Counted from the stretch's first letter, positions 52,493-62,549 are shown. The stretch: 64,000 bases of DNA from Pseudomonadota bacterium (GCA_021851875.1 JAJZQI010000003.1:169633-233632); one strand, 5' to 3'. Program-made: numbers and translations. The notes: generated by a model from the letters alone, not told the origin.

Positions 52493-55400
52493 TTATCGCA
52501 TATCACTCCACGCCTTCTCGATTCGTTTAAACGAAACCGGGTAAGGCGTTTTCAATTCCTGCGCAAACAATGACACGCGCAGTTCCTGCAGCAGCCAGTA
52601 AAACTCGGTCAGGCGCGGGTCACTTTGGCCGGCCTTGCGCAGCGCCTGCTGGCGGGTGCTGAACTGCTGCTGCCACTGCTTCAGGCTGGCGGTGTGCTTG
52701 CCATCACGCTCGGCATTGCCGGGGTATTTGTCCAGTCGCTTCTGCATGGCCGCCAGATAACGTGGTAGATGAGCCAGGTGCTGCCACGGTGTGGCCGAGA
52801 GAAAGCCCTTGAACACCAATTGGCCGAGCTGTTCTTTCAGATCCGCGGCCAGCGCGGGCGAGGCTTTCAGCAAGCGCGGCTGCAGAGCGGCCCAGGCGGT
52901 GATGCATTCGCTGGCGATCTTGATGACGGCCTGGCTTACTGCCGGCAGGCGCGTGCGGGCGCGGTCTTTCAGGTTGGTGAAAGCCTTGGCGTCGCGCGGC
53001 AGTTCATCTTCGCCGATAAAGGCGCGGTCGGTGATGCAGGCCAGCAGGTCTTCGCGCAGACTGTCTGCGTCGGCCAGTGCGCGGGCCTGTAAATAGAGCT
53101 GGGTCATGCCGGCCAACTGCTTGTCCAGCTGCTTCATCTGCTCTTTCAGTTGCAGCGCCAGCAGGCGGCGCACGCCTTCGCGGTGGCTTTCACTCGCCGC
53201 CTCTTCTGTGTCAAACAGGCGCAGGGCCGCCACGCCGTCTTCGTCAGCCAGCGCCGGGTAGCCGGTCAGTCTGGTCTTGCCGCGGGTGAAGGTGAACGAG
53301 GCGGGCAAATCGCCGATATCCCACTGCATGACGGGCGCTTTGTCGAACGGCGTGTCGCCCGCTTCGGCAAACGATTCCTGCGCGTGCGAGCCGAACTCGG
53401 CCTGCAGTTGCGGCAGATCGCGGGCGCTGGCGAGGGTTTTGCCGGCGTCATCCACTACGCGCAGGTGCATGCGCAGATGGTCGGGCACATCGGTGTTCCA
53501 CTCTTCGCGCGGCACGCTGGTCTGGGTTTCCTTGCGGATGAACTCGGTCAGTGTATCGACCAGGGAATGTTTGCCCCACTCGGCGCGCCGCAGGAAACGG
53601 GTGGTGAATTCCGGCACCGGTACGCACACGCGGCGATACTGCTTGGACAGCGATTTCAACAGCCAGTGGATTTTCTCGCGCACCAGTCCCAGCACCAGCC
53701 AGTCGATGCGCTGGGCTTCCACGCGGTTGAGCAGGGCCAGCGGCACATTGAGGGTGACGCCGTCAAGCGCATGGCCGGGCTCGAAACGGTAAGTCAGTTT
53801 GCAGGCGGTGCCGGCAATGTCGAGCGTGTCCGGGAACAGGTCGGCGGTGACATGCTCCGCCTCATGCCGCATCAGGTCTTCGCGCTTGAGAAACAATAAT
53901 TTCGGCTGCTGCTTTTCCGCCTCGCGCCGCCACTTCTCAAAACTGTGGGTGTTGACGATATCCTGCGGTATACGGTCGTCGAAAAAGGTGAACAGTTTAT
54001 CTTCGTCCACCAGCACGTCCTGCCGGCGCGACTTGTGTTCCAGTTCGCGGATGTCTTCAATCAGCTTGCGGTTGTGCGCGAGAAAGGGCGCCTGCGTCTG
54101 GATTTCGCCCTGCACCAGCGCGTGGCGGATGTACAGTTCGCGCGCGGTTTTCGGGTCGATGCTGCCGAAGCTGACGCGGCGCTTGGGGTTGAGCGTGAGG
54201 CCGTACAAGGTGGTGCGCTCGAAGGCGGCCACCTGCTGGGTGCTTTTTTCCCAGTGCGGGTCGTAGTAGTGGCGTTTGAGCAGGTGAGGCGCCACGGCTT
54301 CCACCCATTCCGGTTCGATTTTTGCCACCGTGCGGGCGAACAGTTTGCCGGTTTCGGTCAGTTCGGCGGCCAGCACCCACTTGGGCGTTTTTTTCGCCAG
54401 TGCCGAGCCGGGGAAAATCTGGAATTTGCTGCCGCGCGCGCCCTGGTAATGACCTTCCTCGCTTTTCACCCCGATATTGCCGGCCAAGCCCGCAATCAGG
54501 GCGCGGTGGATCTGTTCCAGTGTCGCGGGTTTGTCATTCTCTTGCCAACCCAGTTCGGCCACCTGGGTGGCGAGCTGGCCGTGCAGGTCGCGCCATTCGC
54601 GCATGCGCTGGAAGGCGAGGAAGTGATCCTGACACCAGTTCTGCAACTGGCGGCGGGATTTCTGGTGCACCAGCGCGTCATTGTAGGCTTGCCACAGTTT
54701 GACCCAGCCGAGGAAGTCCGAGCGCTCGTCCTGAAACAGTTTGTGTTTGGCATCGGCCGAACCGGCGAATTCCTGCGGTCGCACGCGCGGGTCCTGGGTG
54801 GAGAGCGCGCTGGCGATGACGAGCATTTCCTGCAGGCAGCTTTCCTGTTTCGATGCCAGCAGCATGCGGGCCACCTTGGGGTCGAGCGGCAGGCGCGCCA
54901 GCTCGCGGCCGACGGGCGTAATGTGGCGTGCTTCGTCCATGGCGCCCAGTTCGTCCAGCAACTGGTAGCCGTCGTTGACCATGCGCGGGGTGGGCGCTTC
55001 GAGAAAGGGAAACTGTTCGATGTCGCCCAGTTTTAGGTCGTGCATGCGCAGTAAAGTGCCGGCCAGCGAGGTACGCAGGATTTCCGGGTCGGTAAAGGCC
55101 GGGCGGGCCTTGAATTCCAGTTCGTCATACAGGCGCACGCAGATACCCGCCGACACGCGGCCGCAACGTCCGGCGCGCTGGTTGGCCGAAGCTTGCGAAA
55201 TGGGTTCCACCAGCAACTGGTCCACCTTGTTGCGGTGGCTGTAACGTTTGATGCGCGCAAGACCCGTGTCCACCACGTAGCGGATGCCGGGCACGGTGAG
55301 CGAAGTCTCCGCCACGTTGGTGGAGAGGATGATTCTGCGACCGGTGTGGCCGGCAAACACGCGCTGCTGCTCTTCCGCCGACTGGCGGGCGAACAGCGGC

Positions 55401-56341
55401 AGGATTTCGGTGTGCGCCGGGTGGCTTTTGCGCAGGGCTTCGGCCGCTTCGCGAATTTCCCGTTCGCCCGGCAAAAACACCAGAATGTCGCCCTCGCGCG
55501 ATTGGCGCGACAGTTCGTGCACCGCATCGACAATGGCGTCTTCCATGTCGGCCTGCTCGGCTTCGCCTTCCTTGGCTTTGAGGGGACGGTAGCGCACTTC
55601 CACCGGATAGGTGCGGCCCGACACTTCGATAATCGGCGCGCCGGAAAAATGGTTGGCAAAGCGCTGGGTGTCGATGGTGGCCGAGGTGACGATCACTTTC
55701 AGATCCGGCCGGCGCGGCAAAAGCTGTTTCAGGTAGCCCAGCAGAAAATCGATGTTGAGGCTGCGTTCGTGCGCCTCGTCGATGATCAGCGTGTCATAGC
55801 GGTTAAGAAAACGATCGGTCTGCGTTTCGGCCAGCAGGATGCCGTCGGTCATCACCTTGATGAGGGAATCGGCGCTGGATTTGTCCTGAAAGCGCACCTG
55901 ATAGCCGACCATTTCGCCCAGCGGCGATTGCAGCTCAAAGGCAATGCGGCTGGCCACGTTGCGCGCGGCAATACGTCTGGGCTGGGTGCAGCCGATCAGC
56001 CCGGCGGCCCCGCGTCCGGCGGCCAGCGCAATTTTGGGCAGCTGAGTGGTTTTGCCCGAGCCTGTTTCACCTGCCACGATGACCACCTGGTGCTTGATAA
56101 TCGCGGCCAGGATTTCGTCGCGCCGGCCGGATACCGGCAGTTCCTCTGGGAAGTCTGGCCTGGGCAGGCGCTCTGCCCGGCGGATACGGCGGGCGGCAGA
56201 GGCTTCGATCTGCTGTGCCAGAGCGGTCAATTTACCGGCATCCGGTTTTTGCTGCAGATCGCGCAGGCGGCGGCTGAACGGGTGAAAGTCGGCTGCCATC
56301 ACCTGCGGCAGCAGGCCCTGCAAAGCGGAAAGGTCTGTCAC
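52493..56341 (-). CDS. hrpA: ATP-dependent RNA helicase HrpA (DEAH box)
   Basis: A 1282-residue helicase with Walker A GETGSGKTTQLPK (about residue 91), DEAH in LIIDEAHERSLN, SAT in VTSATIDT, the QRAGRCGR motif VI, then the HA2 and OB-fold region and the long HrpA-specific C-terminal extension (DUF3418). Full E. coli-like length. E. coli HrpA resolves stalled ribosomes. It converges on the AprAB-like operon, leaving an 81-base gap, and is 2 bases from the CbiM-like gene upstream. Confidence 0.95.
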   Translation of the reverse strand: MTDLSALQGLLPQVMAADFHPFSRRLRDLQQKPDAGKLTALAQQIEASAARRIRRAERLPRPDFPEELPVSGRRDEILAAIIKHQVVIVAGETGSGKTTQLPKIALAAGRGAAGLIGCTQPRRIAARNVASRIAFELQSPLGEMVGYQVRFQDKSSADSLIKVMTDGILLAETQTDRFLNRYDTLIIDEAHERSLNIDFLLGYLKQLLPRRPDLKVIVTSATIDTQRFANHFSGAPIIEVSGRTYPVEVRYRPLKAKEGEAEQADMEDAIVDAVHELSRQSREGDILVFLPGEREIREAAEALRKSHPAHTEILPLFARQSAEEQQRVFAGHTGRRIILSTNVAETSLTVPGIRYVVDTGLARIKRYSHRNKVDQLLVEPISQASANQRAGRCGRVSAGICVRLYDELEFKARPAFTDPEILRTSLAGTLLRMHDLKLGDIEQFPFLEAPTPRMVNDGYQLLDELGAMDEARHITPVGRELARLPLDPKVARMLLASKQESCLQEMLVIASALSTQDPRVRPQEFAGSADAKHKLFQDERSDFLGWVKLWQAYNDALVHQKSRRQLQNWCQDHFLAFQRMREWRDLHGQLATQVAELGWQENDKPATLEQIHRALIAGLAGNIGVKSEEGHYQGARGSKFQIFPGSALAKKTPKWVLAAELTETGKLFARTVAKIEPEWVEAVAPHLLKRHYYDPHWEKSTQQVAAFERTTLYGLTLNPKRRVSFGSIDPKTARELYIRHALVQGEIQTQAPFLAHNRKLIEDIRELEHKSRRQDVLVDEDKLFTFFDDRIPQDIVNTHSFEKWRREAEKQQPKLLFLKREDLMRHEAEHVTADLFPDTLDIAGTACKLTYRFEPGHALDGVTLNVPLALLNRVEAQRIDWLVLGLVREKIHWLLKSLSKQYRRVCVPVPEFTTRFLRRAEWGKHSLVDTLTEFIRKETQTSVPREEWNTDVPDHLRMHLRVVDDAGKTLASARDLPQLQAEFGSHAQESFAEAGDTPFDKAPVMQWDIGDLPASFTFTRGKTRLTGYPALADEDGVAALRLFDTEEAASESHREGVRRLLALQLKEQMKQLDKQLAGMTQLYLQARALADADSLREDLLACITDRAFIGEDELPRDAKAFTNLKDRARTRLPAVSQAVIKIASECITAWAALQPRLLKASPALAADLKEQLGQLVFKGFLSATPWQHLAHLPRYLAAMQKRLDKYPGNAERDGKHTASLKQWQQQFSTRQQALRKAGQSDPRLTEFYWLLQELRVSLFAQELKTPYPVSFKRIEKAWSDMR

Positions 56342-56343
56342 GG

Positions 56344-57006
56344 TTACTTGTTCAGATACCGCTTGTCATCAAATGTCCACACCCAGTGCGGCCGGTACAC
56401 CACGATCAGGGTCATGATCAGCCCGGTCGAGAAGGCTTCCGACCAGCCCATCAGCAGGTAATAGGGGGTGTATTCCTGATACAGGTAATCCAGCGAGTAG
56501 GTGCCGGCAGCAGCCAACAGCCAGCTGGAGCCGAGGCCGGTGGCGGTAATGGACAGTGCGGCGCCGACAAAGGCATTGAGCAGGATGTAAATAAAGAAGT
56601 GATTGGGCAGCTTGCTGTCCGTCAGGCGGAACAGTTCGTAGGTGACGGTCACCGGCAGGGCAATCATGAGCATGCCGTTGACCGCCAGGCTGGCGAATTC
56701 GCCGGCGGCAAAAGCCGTGGTGATCAGCAGCACCACCGAAAGGGCGACAATCGCCATCCAGGGGCCGAACATGAGGGTCAGCGCGGTCGCGCCCAGCAGA
56801 TGCAGATTCAAGCCCGGCTTGATGCCGGCTTTCAGATGCCACAGCACCAGCACCAGCACCGTCGCGGCCATGAACAGATGTTGCAGGTCCGGCTGCTGCA
56901 GACGTTTCCAGGGGGCGCGGCGCACGGCCTGAAACAGGACGATCAGGTAGATGACAAGCGCGATGGCTTGCCAGCTTTGGGGGAGCAGCGTGTCGGTGAA
57001 GTTCAT
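56344..57006 (-). CDS. CbiM-like energy-coupling-factor transporter permease (lone subunit)
   Basis: A 220-residue membrane protein with six to seven helices (LKAGIKPGLNLHLLGATALTL, a CbiM-like loop with histidine, and MNFTDTLLPQSW at the start). CbiM subunits take part in cobalt or nickel uptake, but no CbiN, CbiQ or CbiO gene is nearby. The typical N-terminal metal-binding MHIMEG is absent. I use the ATG at 57006; an upstream reading is less likely. It is cotranscribed with hrpA, with only a 2-base gap. Confidence 0.75.
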   Translation of the reverse strand: MNFTDTLLPQSWQAIALVIYLIVLFQAVRRAPWKRLQQPDLQHLFMAATVLVLVLWHLKAGIKPGLNLHLLGATALTLMFGPWMAIVALSVVLLITTAFAAGEFASLAVNGMLMIALPVTVTYELFRLTDSKLPNHFFIYILLNAFVGAALSITATGLGSSWLLAAAGTYSLDYLYQEYTPYYLLMGWSEAFSTGLIMTLIVVYRPHWVWTFDDKRYLNK

Positions 57007-57107
57007 GATGCAACAGCCTGGGGATGCCGAGATGAGGTATTTTACCAGCACGTTAGCGGCTGCTGAAATAGTCATGATGGCCTGAATTTTGCTTTTAACC
57101 GTTATGG

Positions 57108-57127
57108 AAACAGCCCGCGGGCTGTTT
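57108..57127. promoter_or_regulatory. Perfect 20-base palindrome between divergent genes
   Basis: AAACAGCCCGCGGGCTGTTT is fully self-complementary and lies between the divergent CbiM-like and transporter-kinase genes, where a terminator is not needed. It could be an operator or a leader hairpin 35 bases before the kinase start. Confidence 0.5.
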
Positions 57128-57161
57128 GTTGCAAATTGGACAAGACTGGTTTTTGAGTGTG

Positions 57162-60100
57162 ATGCAGGCCCAACCGCTGCCTTATCGCCGCAGCATTGTA
57201 AAAATCCGCCGCGACTACAACACCTGGGTCGCCAACGAAACGCTGGAAGACTATGCCCTGCGTTTCACGCCGCATGCCTTTCGCAAATGGTCGGAAAGCC
57301 GGGTGTCCAATACCGCGCTGGGCGCCGCTTCGTTTCTGGTGCTGGAGGCGATTGGCGGTACCATCACGCTCAACTACGGCTTCATCAATGCTTTCTGGGC
57401 GATTCTCTTCGTCGGCCTGCTGATTTTTCTGGCGGGGCTGCCGATCAGTTATTACGCCGCCAAATATGGCGTGGATATGGATCTACTGACCCGCGGAGCG
57501 GGTTTCGGCTATATCGGCTCGACCATCACCTCGTTCGTCTACGCTTCCTTCACCTTCATCCTGTTTGCGCTGGAAGCGGCCATCATGGCCTATGCGCTGG
57601 AGCAGTATTTCGGCATGCCCCTGTATATCGCCTATTTCATCAGCGCCATTATCGTCATCCCGCTGGTCACGCACGGCATTACCCTGATCAGCCGGATTCA
57701 GACCATTACCCAGCCGCTGTGGCTGGGGCTCATGATCGCACCCTTGGCCATGATTCTCTATCGCGAGCCAGGCATCGTGCACGAATTGGTCAATTTTACC
57801 GGCAAGTCGGGCGAGCACGGCTTCAATATGACCCTTTTTGGTGCGGCGACCGCGGCCGGTATCGCGCTGATTACCCAGATCGGCGAACAGGTGGACTATC
57901 TGCGGTTCATGCCGCGCCAGACGCCGGAAAACCGTCTGCGCTGGCACGCGGCCATTCTGCTGGCCGGGCCGGGCTGGGTGATTCTGGGCGTGGTGAAGAT
58001 GCTGGCGGGCGGTCTGCTGGCCTATCTGGTGCTGAAAAACGGCTTCAGCTGGGTGGAAGCGGCCAATCCCACCCTCATGTACCGGCTGGGTTTTTCCTAC
58101 GTGTTCGACAGTTCCACGCTGGCATTGACGGCGACACTGGTGTTCGTGGTGGTGTCGCAGATCAAGATCAATATGACCAATGCCTACGCCGGCTCGCTGG
58201 CCTGGTCCAATTTCTTTGCCCGTCTGACGCACAGCCATCCGGGCCGGGTGGTGTGGATGGTGTTCAATGCCCTGATCGCCGTGATGCTGATGGAGCTGAA
58301 CGTGTTCCAGGCGCTGGAACAGGTGTTGGGCCTGTATGCCAATGTGGCGCTGTCGTGGATAGCCGCCGTGGTGGCCGATCTGGTGATCAACAAGCCGATG
58401 GGCTGGAGCCCGAAAGGCATCGAGTTCAAGCGGGCCCACTTGTACGACATCAATCCGGTGGGTGTCGGAGCCATGTTTCTGGCGTCGGTTTTGTCCGTTT
58501 CGGCGTTCTTGGGCGTATTTGGCGACGAGATCAAGGCATTTTCCGTGTTTATCGCGTTTCTTGTGGCATTTTTTACCTCGCCGCTGATTGCCTGGCTGAC
58601 CAAGGGAAAATATTATCTGGCACGTACCGGTGACACGGGGCAGCCGGTGGGGGCAACGCACCGTTGCAGCATTTGCGAGCGCGAATACGAACACGAGGAC
58701 ATGGCCCGCTGCCCCGCCTACGGCGGCCACATCTGTTCGCTTTGCTGCACGCTCGACGCCCGTTGCGGCGATGTATGCAAGCCGCGCGACAGCCGTTTCT
58801 CCGTGCAGGTGAACCGTTTGGCCAGGCGCCTGCTGCCGCGCCGTTACTGGCGCTACCTGGAAACCGGGCTGGGGCACTACCTGCTGTTGATGCTCGTGAT
58901 CAGTTCGCTGGTCGGCGGTCTGCTCGGCATGGTGTATTACCACACCTGGATAGGGCATGCCGGCGAGCCGTGGGTGCAGGGGGTGAAACTGGCCTTCATC
59001 AAACTCTATGCCGCGCTGGTTTTCCTCAGCGGCGTCATTGCCTGGTGGCTGGTGCTGGCCAGCGAAAGCCGCCGGGTGGCCCAGACCGAGTCAAACCGGC
59101 AGACCGGTTTGCTGGTGCGCGAGATCGAGCTGCACAAAATTACCGATGCCAATCTGCAAAAAGCCAAGCAGCAGGCCGATCAGGCCAACAGCGCGAAAAC
59201 CCGCTACATCACCACCATCAGTCACGAGCTGCGCACCCCGCTCAACAGTATCCTGGGTTACGCGCAGATTCTCGATCAGGACGACTCGATTCCGCCGCAC
59301 CGGCGTCAGGCCATCAATATCATCCGCCGCAGCGGCGACCACCTGTTGGCGCTGATCGAGAACACCCTCGACATCGCGCGTATTGAAAACGGGCGCCTCA
59401 AGTTGGAGTCGCGGCCGTTCAATTTCCCCGAATTCATCGAGCAGATCGTGCGCATGTTCGAGCTGCAGGCGAGCAACAAGGGCGTCCATTTCAGTTATCT
59501 GCCCACCGGCGATCTGCCGGCGGTGGTCAAGGGCGATGCCCGCCGGGTCGGACAGATTCTGATCAACATTCTCGGCAACGCCGTGAAGTTTACCGAGCAG
59601 GGCGGCGTGATTCTGCGCCTGAACTATGCACGCGAAATGGCGGTCTTCGAAATCGAGGACACCGGTCCCGGTATCGCGCCGGAAAACATGCCGCAACTGT
59701 TTGAGCCGTTTGCGCGCGGCGACACGCGCACCCCCGGATCAGGCCTGGGCCTGAGCATCAGCAAGATGCTCACCGAGTTGATGGGCGGCGAGTTGCTGGC
59801 GAGCAGCACCCCGGGAGTGGGGACGCTGTTCCAGATCAAGCTGTTTTTGCCGGAATCGTCATTTCTGCAAGCCGATGTGGTTGAGAAAACGCCGGCGGCC
59901 CAGCGCATCGGTTATTTGGGGCAGCGCAAGCGCATCCTGCTGGTGGACAATGAGCAGACCGACCGCGACTGGTTGTGCGATGTGTTGCGGCCGTTGGGCT
60001 TTGAGATGGTTGAGGCCGAGTCGGGCGAGGATTGTCTCGGCCGCATCCAGGCCGTCAACCCAGACCTGATTCTGATGGATCTGGCCATGCCGGGAATTGA

Positions 60101-60539
60101 CGGTTGGGAAACCATCCGGCGGATTCGCGCGGGCCGCTTGTCCAATGCGCCGATTGCCGTCGTGTCCGCCAATGCGTTCGACAAAAGTCCGGATAATCCG
60201 GCCGGATTGCGCATGCAGGATTTCATCCTGAAACCTGTGCAAATCAGCGAATTGCTCGACTGGATCGGCGAGCAGGCCGGGATCGAATGGCTGGAAAAGA
60301 CGGCGCTGCCGAAAACCGAGCCCAGCACGCCGGCAGAGCTCGTCTACCCGCCTGAACATTGGCGGCGGGCTCTGGAGGAGTTGGTGACCATGGGATATGT
60401 GCGCGGTATCAGCCGCAAGCTGGATGAAATCGAAGGACTCGACAGCGCCTACACGGGTTTTGTGAAAACCATGCGCCAACGCCTGCAGCAGTTCGACTTC
60501 GACGCAATGAACCGCCTGCTGGCCGCGGTCGGGTCCTGA
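57162..60539 (+). CDS. Transporter-linked hybrid sensor histidine kinase (NCS1-like permease, zinc-finger-like region, kinase, receiver)
   Basis: A 1125-residue inner-membrane sensor. Residues about 1-490 are a 12-helix NCS1/purine-cytosine-permease-like transporter. About 505-550 has nine cysteines (CSICEREYEHED, CSLCCTLDARCGDVC). Two more helices lie at about 575-640. The kinase spans about 680-905 with ISHELRTPLNSILGYAQILD, NILGNAVKFTEQGG, DTGPGIAP and GSGLGLSISKM. The receiver, about 925-1045, has DLILMDLAMPGIDG. A helical tail ends it. Its response regulator lies 10 bases downstream. The sensed solute, perhaps a nitrogen compound, is unknown. Confidence 0.9.
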   Translation: MQAQPLPYRRSIVKIRRDYNTWVANETLEDYALRFTPHAFRKWSESRVSNTALGAASFLVLEAIGGTITLNYGFINAFWAILFVGLLIFLAGLPISYYAAKYGVDMDLLTRGAGFGYIGSTITSFVYASFTFILFALEAAIMAYALEQYFGMPLYIAYFISAIIVIPLVTHGITLISRIQTITQPLWLGLMIAPLAMILYREPGIVHELVNFTGKSGEHGFNMTLFGAATAAGIALITQIGEQVDYLRFMPRQTPENRLRWHAAILLAGPGWVILGVVKMLAGGLLAYLVLKNGFSWVEAANPTLMYRLGFSYVFDSSTLALTATLVFVVVSQIKINMTNAYAGSLAWSNFFARLTHSHPGRVVWMVFNALIAVMLMELNVFQALEQVLGLYANVALSWIAAVVADLVINKPMGWSPKGIEFKRAHLYDINPVGVGAMFLASVLSVSAFLGVFGDEIKAFSVFIAFLVAFFTSPLIAWLTKGKYYLARTGDTGQPVGATHRCSICEREYEHEDMARCPAYGGHICSLCCTLDARCGDVCKPRDSRFSVQVNRLARRLLPRRYWRYLETGLGHYLLLMLVISSLVGGLLGMVYYHTWIGHAGEPWVQGVKLAFIKLYAALVFLSGVIAWWLVLASESRRVAQTESNRQTGLLVREIELHKITDANLQKAKQQADQANSAKTRYITTISHELRTPLNSILGYAQILDQDDSIPPHRRQAINIIRRSGDHLLALIENTLDIARIENGRLKLESRPFNFPEFIEQIVRMFELQASNKGVHFSYLPTGDLPAVVKGDARRVGQILINILGNAVKFTEQGGVILRLNYAREMAVFEIEDTGPGIAPENMPQLFEPFARGDTRTPGSGLGLSISKMLTELMGGELLASSTPGVGTLFQIKLFLPESSFLQADVVEKTPAAQRIGYLGQRKRILLVDNEQTDRDWLCDVLRPLGFEMVEAESGEDCLGRIQAVNPDLILMDLAMPGIDGWETIRRIRAGRLSNAPIAVVSANAFDKSPDNPAGLRMQDFILKPVQISELLDWIGEQAGIEWLEKTALPKTEPSTPAELVYPPEHWRRALEELVTMGYVRGISRKLDEIEGLDSAYTGFVKTMRQRLQQFDFDAMNRLLAAVGS

Positions 60540-60549
60540 GCCAGCGAGC

Positions 60550-61476
60550 ATGATGATGCCGCATACTGAGCTGGCTCCGCTGTGCACCGTGCTGATTGTG
60601 GATGATGTGCCCGAGAACTTGGCCGTGCTGCACGACGCGCTGGACGAGGCGGGCTACGCCGTACTGGTGGCCACCCATGGCGAGGCCGCGCTGCAAAGCG
60701 TCAGCAAGTTTACACCCGACGTCATCCTGCTGGATGCCGTCATGCCCGGCATGGACGGTTTCGAAGTCTGCCGGCGTCTGCGGGCGCAAGACACGGCCCG
60801 CACCGTCCCGGTCATTTTCATGACCGGCCTCACGGAGTCGGAGCATGTGGTGGCCGGCTTTGCCGCCGGCGGCACGGATTACGTCACCAAACCGGTGCGC
60901 CCCAGCGAAGTGCTCGCCCGCATAGCCGCCCACATGAACCATGCCAAGCATGTCAGCCAGGCGCGCAGCGCGCTGGATGCATTTGGGCAGGCGACTTTTG
61001 TCATGAGTCCGGCAAACGGGCAGATCACTTGGCAAACCCCGTTGGCTCGCCAGTTGCTGGAGCGTTATGTGGCCGTGGACGATTTTGCCGTCATCCGGCA
61101 GTGGCTGGAGCAGCGTCTCAGCGCAGGGCAGGACGTCGAGCCGCAGCCGCTCAAATTCACCCATGGCCCCAACCGGCTGGTGCTGACCCTGTCTTCCCTC
61201 ACGGGCGACGGCGAACCGATGATTTCCGCCCGCGAAGAAGCGCCCGGACAGCTCATCGATGCGCTGATCCACACGCTCAAGCTGACGCCGCGCGAAGCGG
61301 AAGTGCTGTATTGGGTCATCCATGGCAAAACCAACCGTGATATCGGCGATATCCTCGGCGGCAGTCCCCGCACGGTCAACAAGCATCTGGAACATATTTT
61401 CGCCAAGCTGGGGGTTGAAACCCGCACGGCCGCAGCTTCTGTGGCCATGAACCGGGTTGGCATGACAAAAACCTGA
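60550..61476 (+). CDS. LuxR-type response regulator paired with the transporter-kinase
   Basis: A 308-residue DNA-binding regulator. The receiver domain (about 12-135) has the phospho-aspartate in DVILLDAVMPGMDG and lysine in DYVTKPVRP. A short PAS-like middle (about 145-230) follows. The C-terminal LuxR helix-turn-helix is at about 242-300 (LTPREAEVLYWVIHGKTNRD, SPRTVNKHLEHIFAKLGV). It is not an AHL receptor, since no autoinducer-binding domain is present. It lies 10 bases after its likely cognate kinase. Confidence 0.92.
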   Translation: MMMPHTELAPLCTVLIVDDVPENLAVLHDALDEAGYAVLVATHGEAALQSVSKFTPDVILLDAVMPGMDGFEVCRRLRAQDTARTVPVIFMTGLTESEHVVAGFAAGGTDYVTKPVRPSEVLARIAAHMNHAKHVSQARSALDAFGQATFVMSPANGQITWQTPLARQLLERYVAVDDFAVIRQWLEQRLSAGQDVEPQPLKFTHGPNRLVLTLSSLTGDGEPMISAREEAPGQLIDALIHTLKLTPREAEVLYWVIHGKTNRDIGDILGGSPRTVNKHLEHIFAKLGVETRTAAASVAMNRVGMTKT

Positions 61477-61560
61477 TATCCCGCAGTGCCAGTCAATGGG
61501 CGCTGTTTCCCCGCGCACCCATTTACCCGCCTGAAGCGGCTGAAAAGTTCCGCCTGTTTT

Positions 61561-61578
61561 CCTGTCATAGCTGACAGG
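61561..61578. promoter_or_regulatory. Candidate lux-type box upstream of the unknown gene at 61857
   Basis: CCTGTCA-TAGC-TGACAGG is a perfect 7-bp dyad, 18 bases, the size and form of LuxR-AHL sites. A possible -10 (TAATCT, 61601-61606) places its centre near -43. The core TGTCA-N4-TGACA is shared with the site before rsaM-luxI. The rest of the 380-base gap shows no gene I can support. Confidence 0.5.
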
Positions 61579-61856
61579 TTCGTTTTGTTGCCGGTGGGCG
61601 TAATCTTTCCGGCAAACGTCATCACTTTTCCCAAAAACACCAAGCGATACGTTTTTTGCCGCAGCGCGGCAAGCATTCCTGCGCAGCACCACTTCATCTG
61701 CTCAGCGCCCGGTCTGTCGTCGGGCAAGGGTCGGGTAATCTCGCGGGGATGCATCCCTTAAATGTGCTATGGGGGTGAAGCGTGCCCTTATGCTGCGTTT
61801 CGGCAGGTCGCAGGGGGACTCGGAGCGGTCCACCGGTGGTAGCAAAGGATGTGAAT

Positions 61857-62432
61857 ATGGATGCGCCAGTCAAACAGTATGAACCCATCGGGACGGTCAA
61901 CCCTGCGATCGAGCAGGCATATCAGGATGGTCGCTTGGCGATAGGAGATGTGGCCGATTTCTACACTGTGGAGGGCATTCCGCTGCCCGACAAAACCAAT
62001 CTGGTGGTGGCGCTCCATATGCAAGCGATGGGCAGCGGTTCGCATCTCGGTCCGCGTCTTTCACGCCATGTGACGCTGGCAGACATCGATGCCCTGGGCG
62101 CGGCGGAACCGCATCCGCAGTTCGAAGGGGGCGAACATACTGCGATCGGTGATCGGGTCCTGCTGTATTTTTCATCCGACGACAAGGGCACGCCGGCCTA
62201 TCAGGTCCCGCTCAGCCTGCCGAACGGACTGAACCTGACCTACGGGCAGATTTTGGCGCTGGGCGGCGATTTCTACGGTATTCCCGAGCAAGCCATTTCC
62301 GACGGGGCCTCCCCGGCGGACCGGCAGCAGCGTTTCGCCAATGCCTATAACTCGCTGGCACAGAACCCGTCTTCCTGCGCGGAGGCAACCCAAATCCTGG
62401 CCGTCATGCAAATTGAAATCGATGCTGTTTGA
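61857..62432 (+). CDS. Protein of unknown function, possible quorum-sensing target
   Basis: A 191-residue soluble protein without signal peptide or transmembrane helix. AAAGGATG precedes the ATG at 61857. Recognisable stretches are GRLAIGDVADFYTVEG and LTYGQILALGGDFYGIPEQ, which look conserved but belong to no family I can name. A perfect lux-box-like dyad lies about 280 bases upstream, and the AHL synthase unit lies about 200 bases downstream, so control by quorum sensing is plausible. Confidence 0.7.
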   Translation: MDAPVKQYEPIGTVNPAIEQAYQDGRLAIGDVADFYTVEGIPLPDKTNLVVALHMQAMGSGSHLGPRLSRHVTLADIDALGAAEPHPQFEGGEHTAIGDRVLLYFSSDDKGTPAYQVPLSLPNGLNLTYGQILALGGDFYGIPEQAISDGASPADRQQRFANAYNSLAQNPSSCAEATQILAVMQIEIDAV

Positions 62433-62549
62433 CCCGCGCTATGCAGCAAAGATGCGGCGCGTTTGCAGGTGAAGGCTGCTTATTTTCATTTGTTTCGGTT
62501 TGCTTAATATGTGCACAATTTGTGCTGATATGGCGCGTAATTGCATTCA

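Noticed and set aside
57089..58633. Long 514-codon plus-strand open frame inside the transporter-kinase gene
   Set aside because: It lies wholly in another frame of the transporter part and has no family resemblance. High GC keeps the frame open. The 57162-60539 frame carries all the motifs.
60550..61476. AHL receptor for the luxI gene
   Set aside because: The protein has a LuxR-type DNA-binding end but a phospho-receiver front, so it is a two-component regulator, not an autoinducer receptor.
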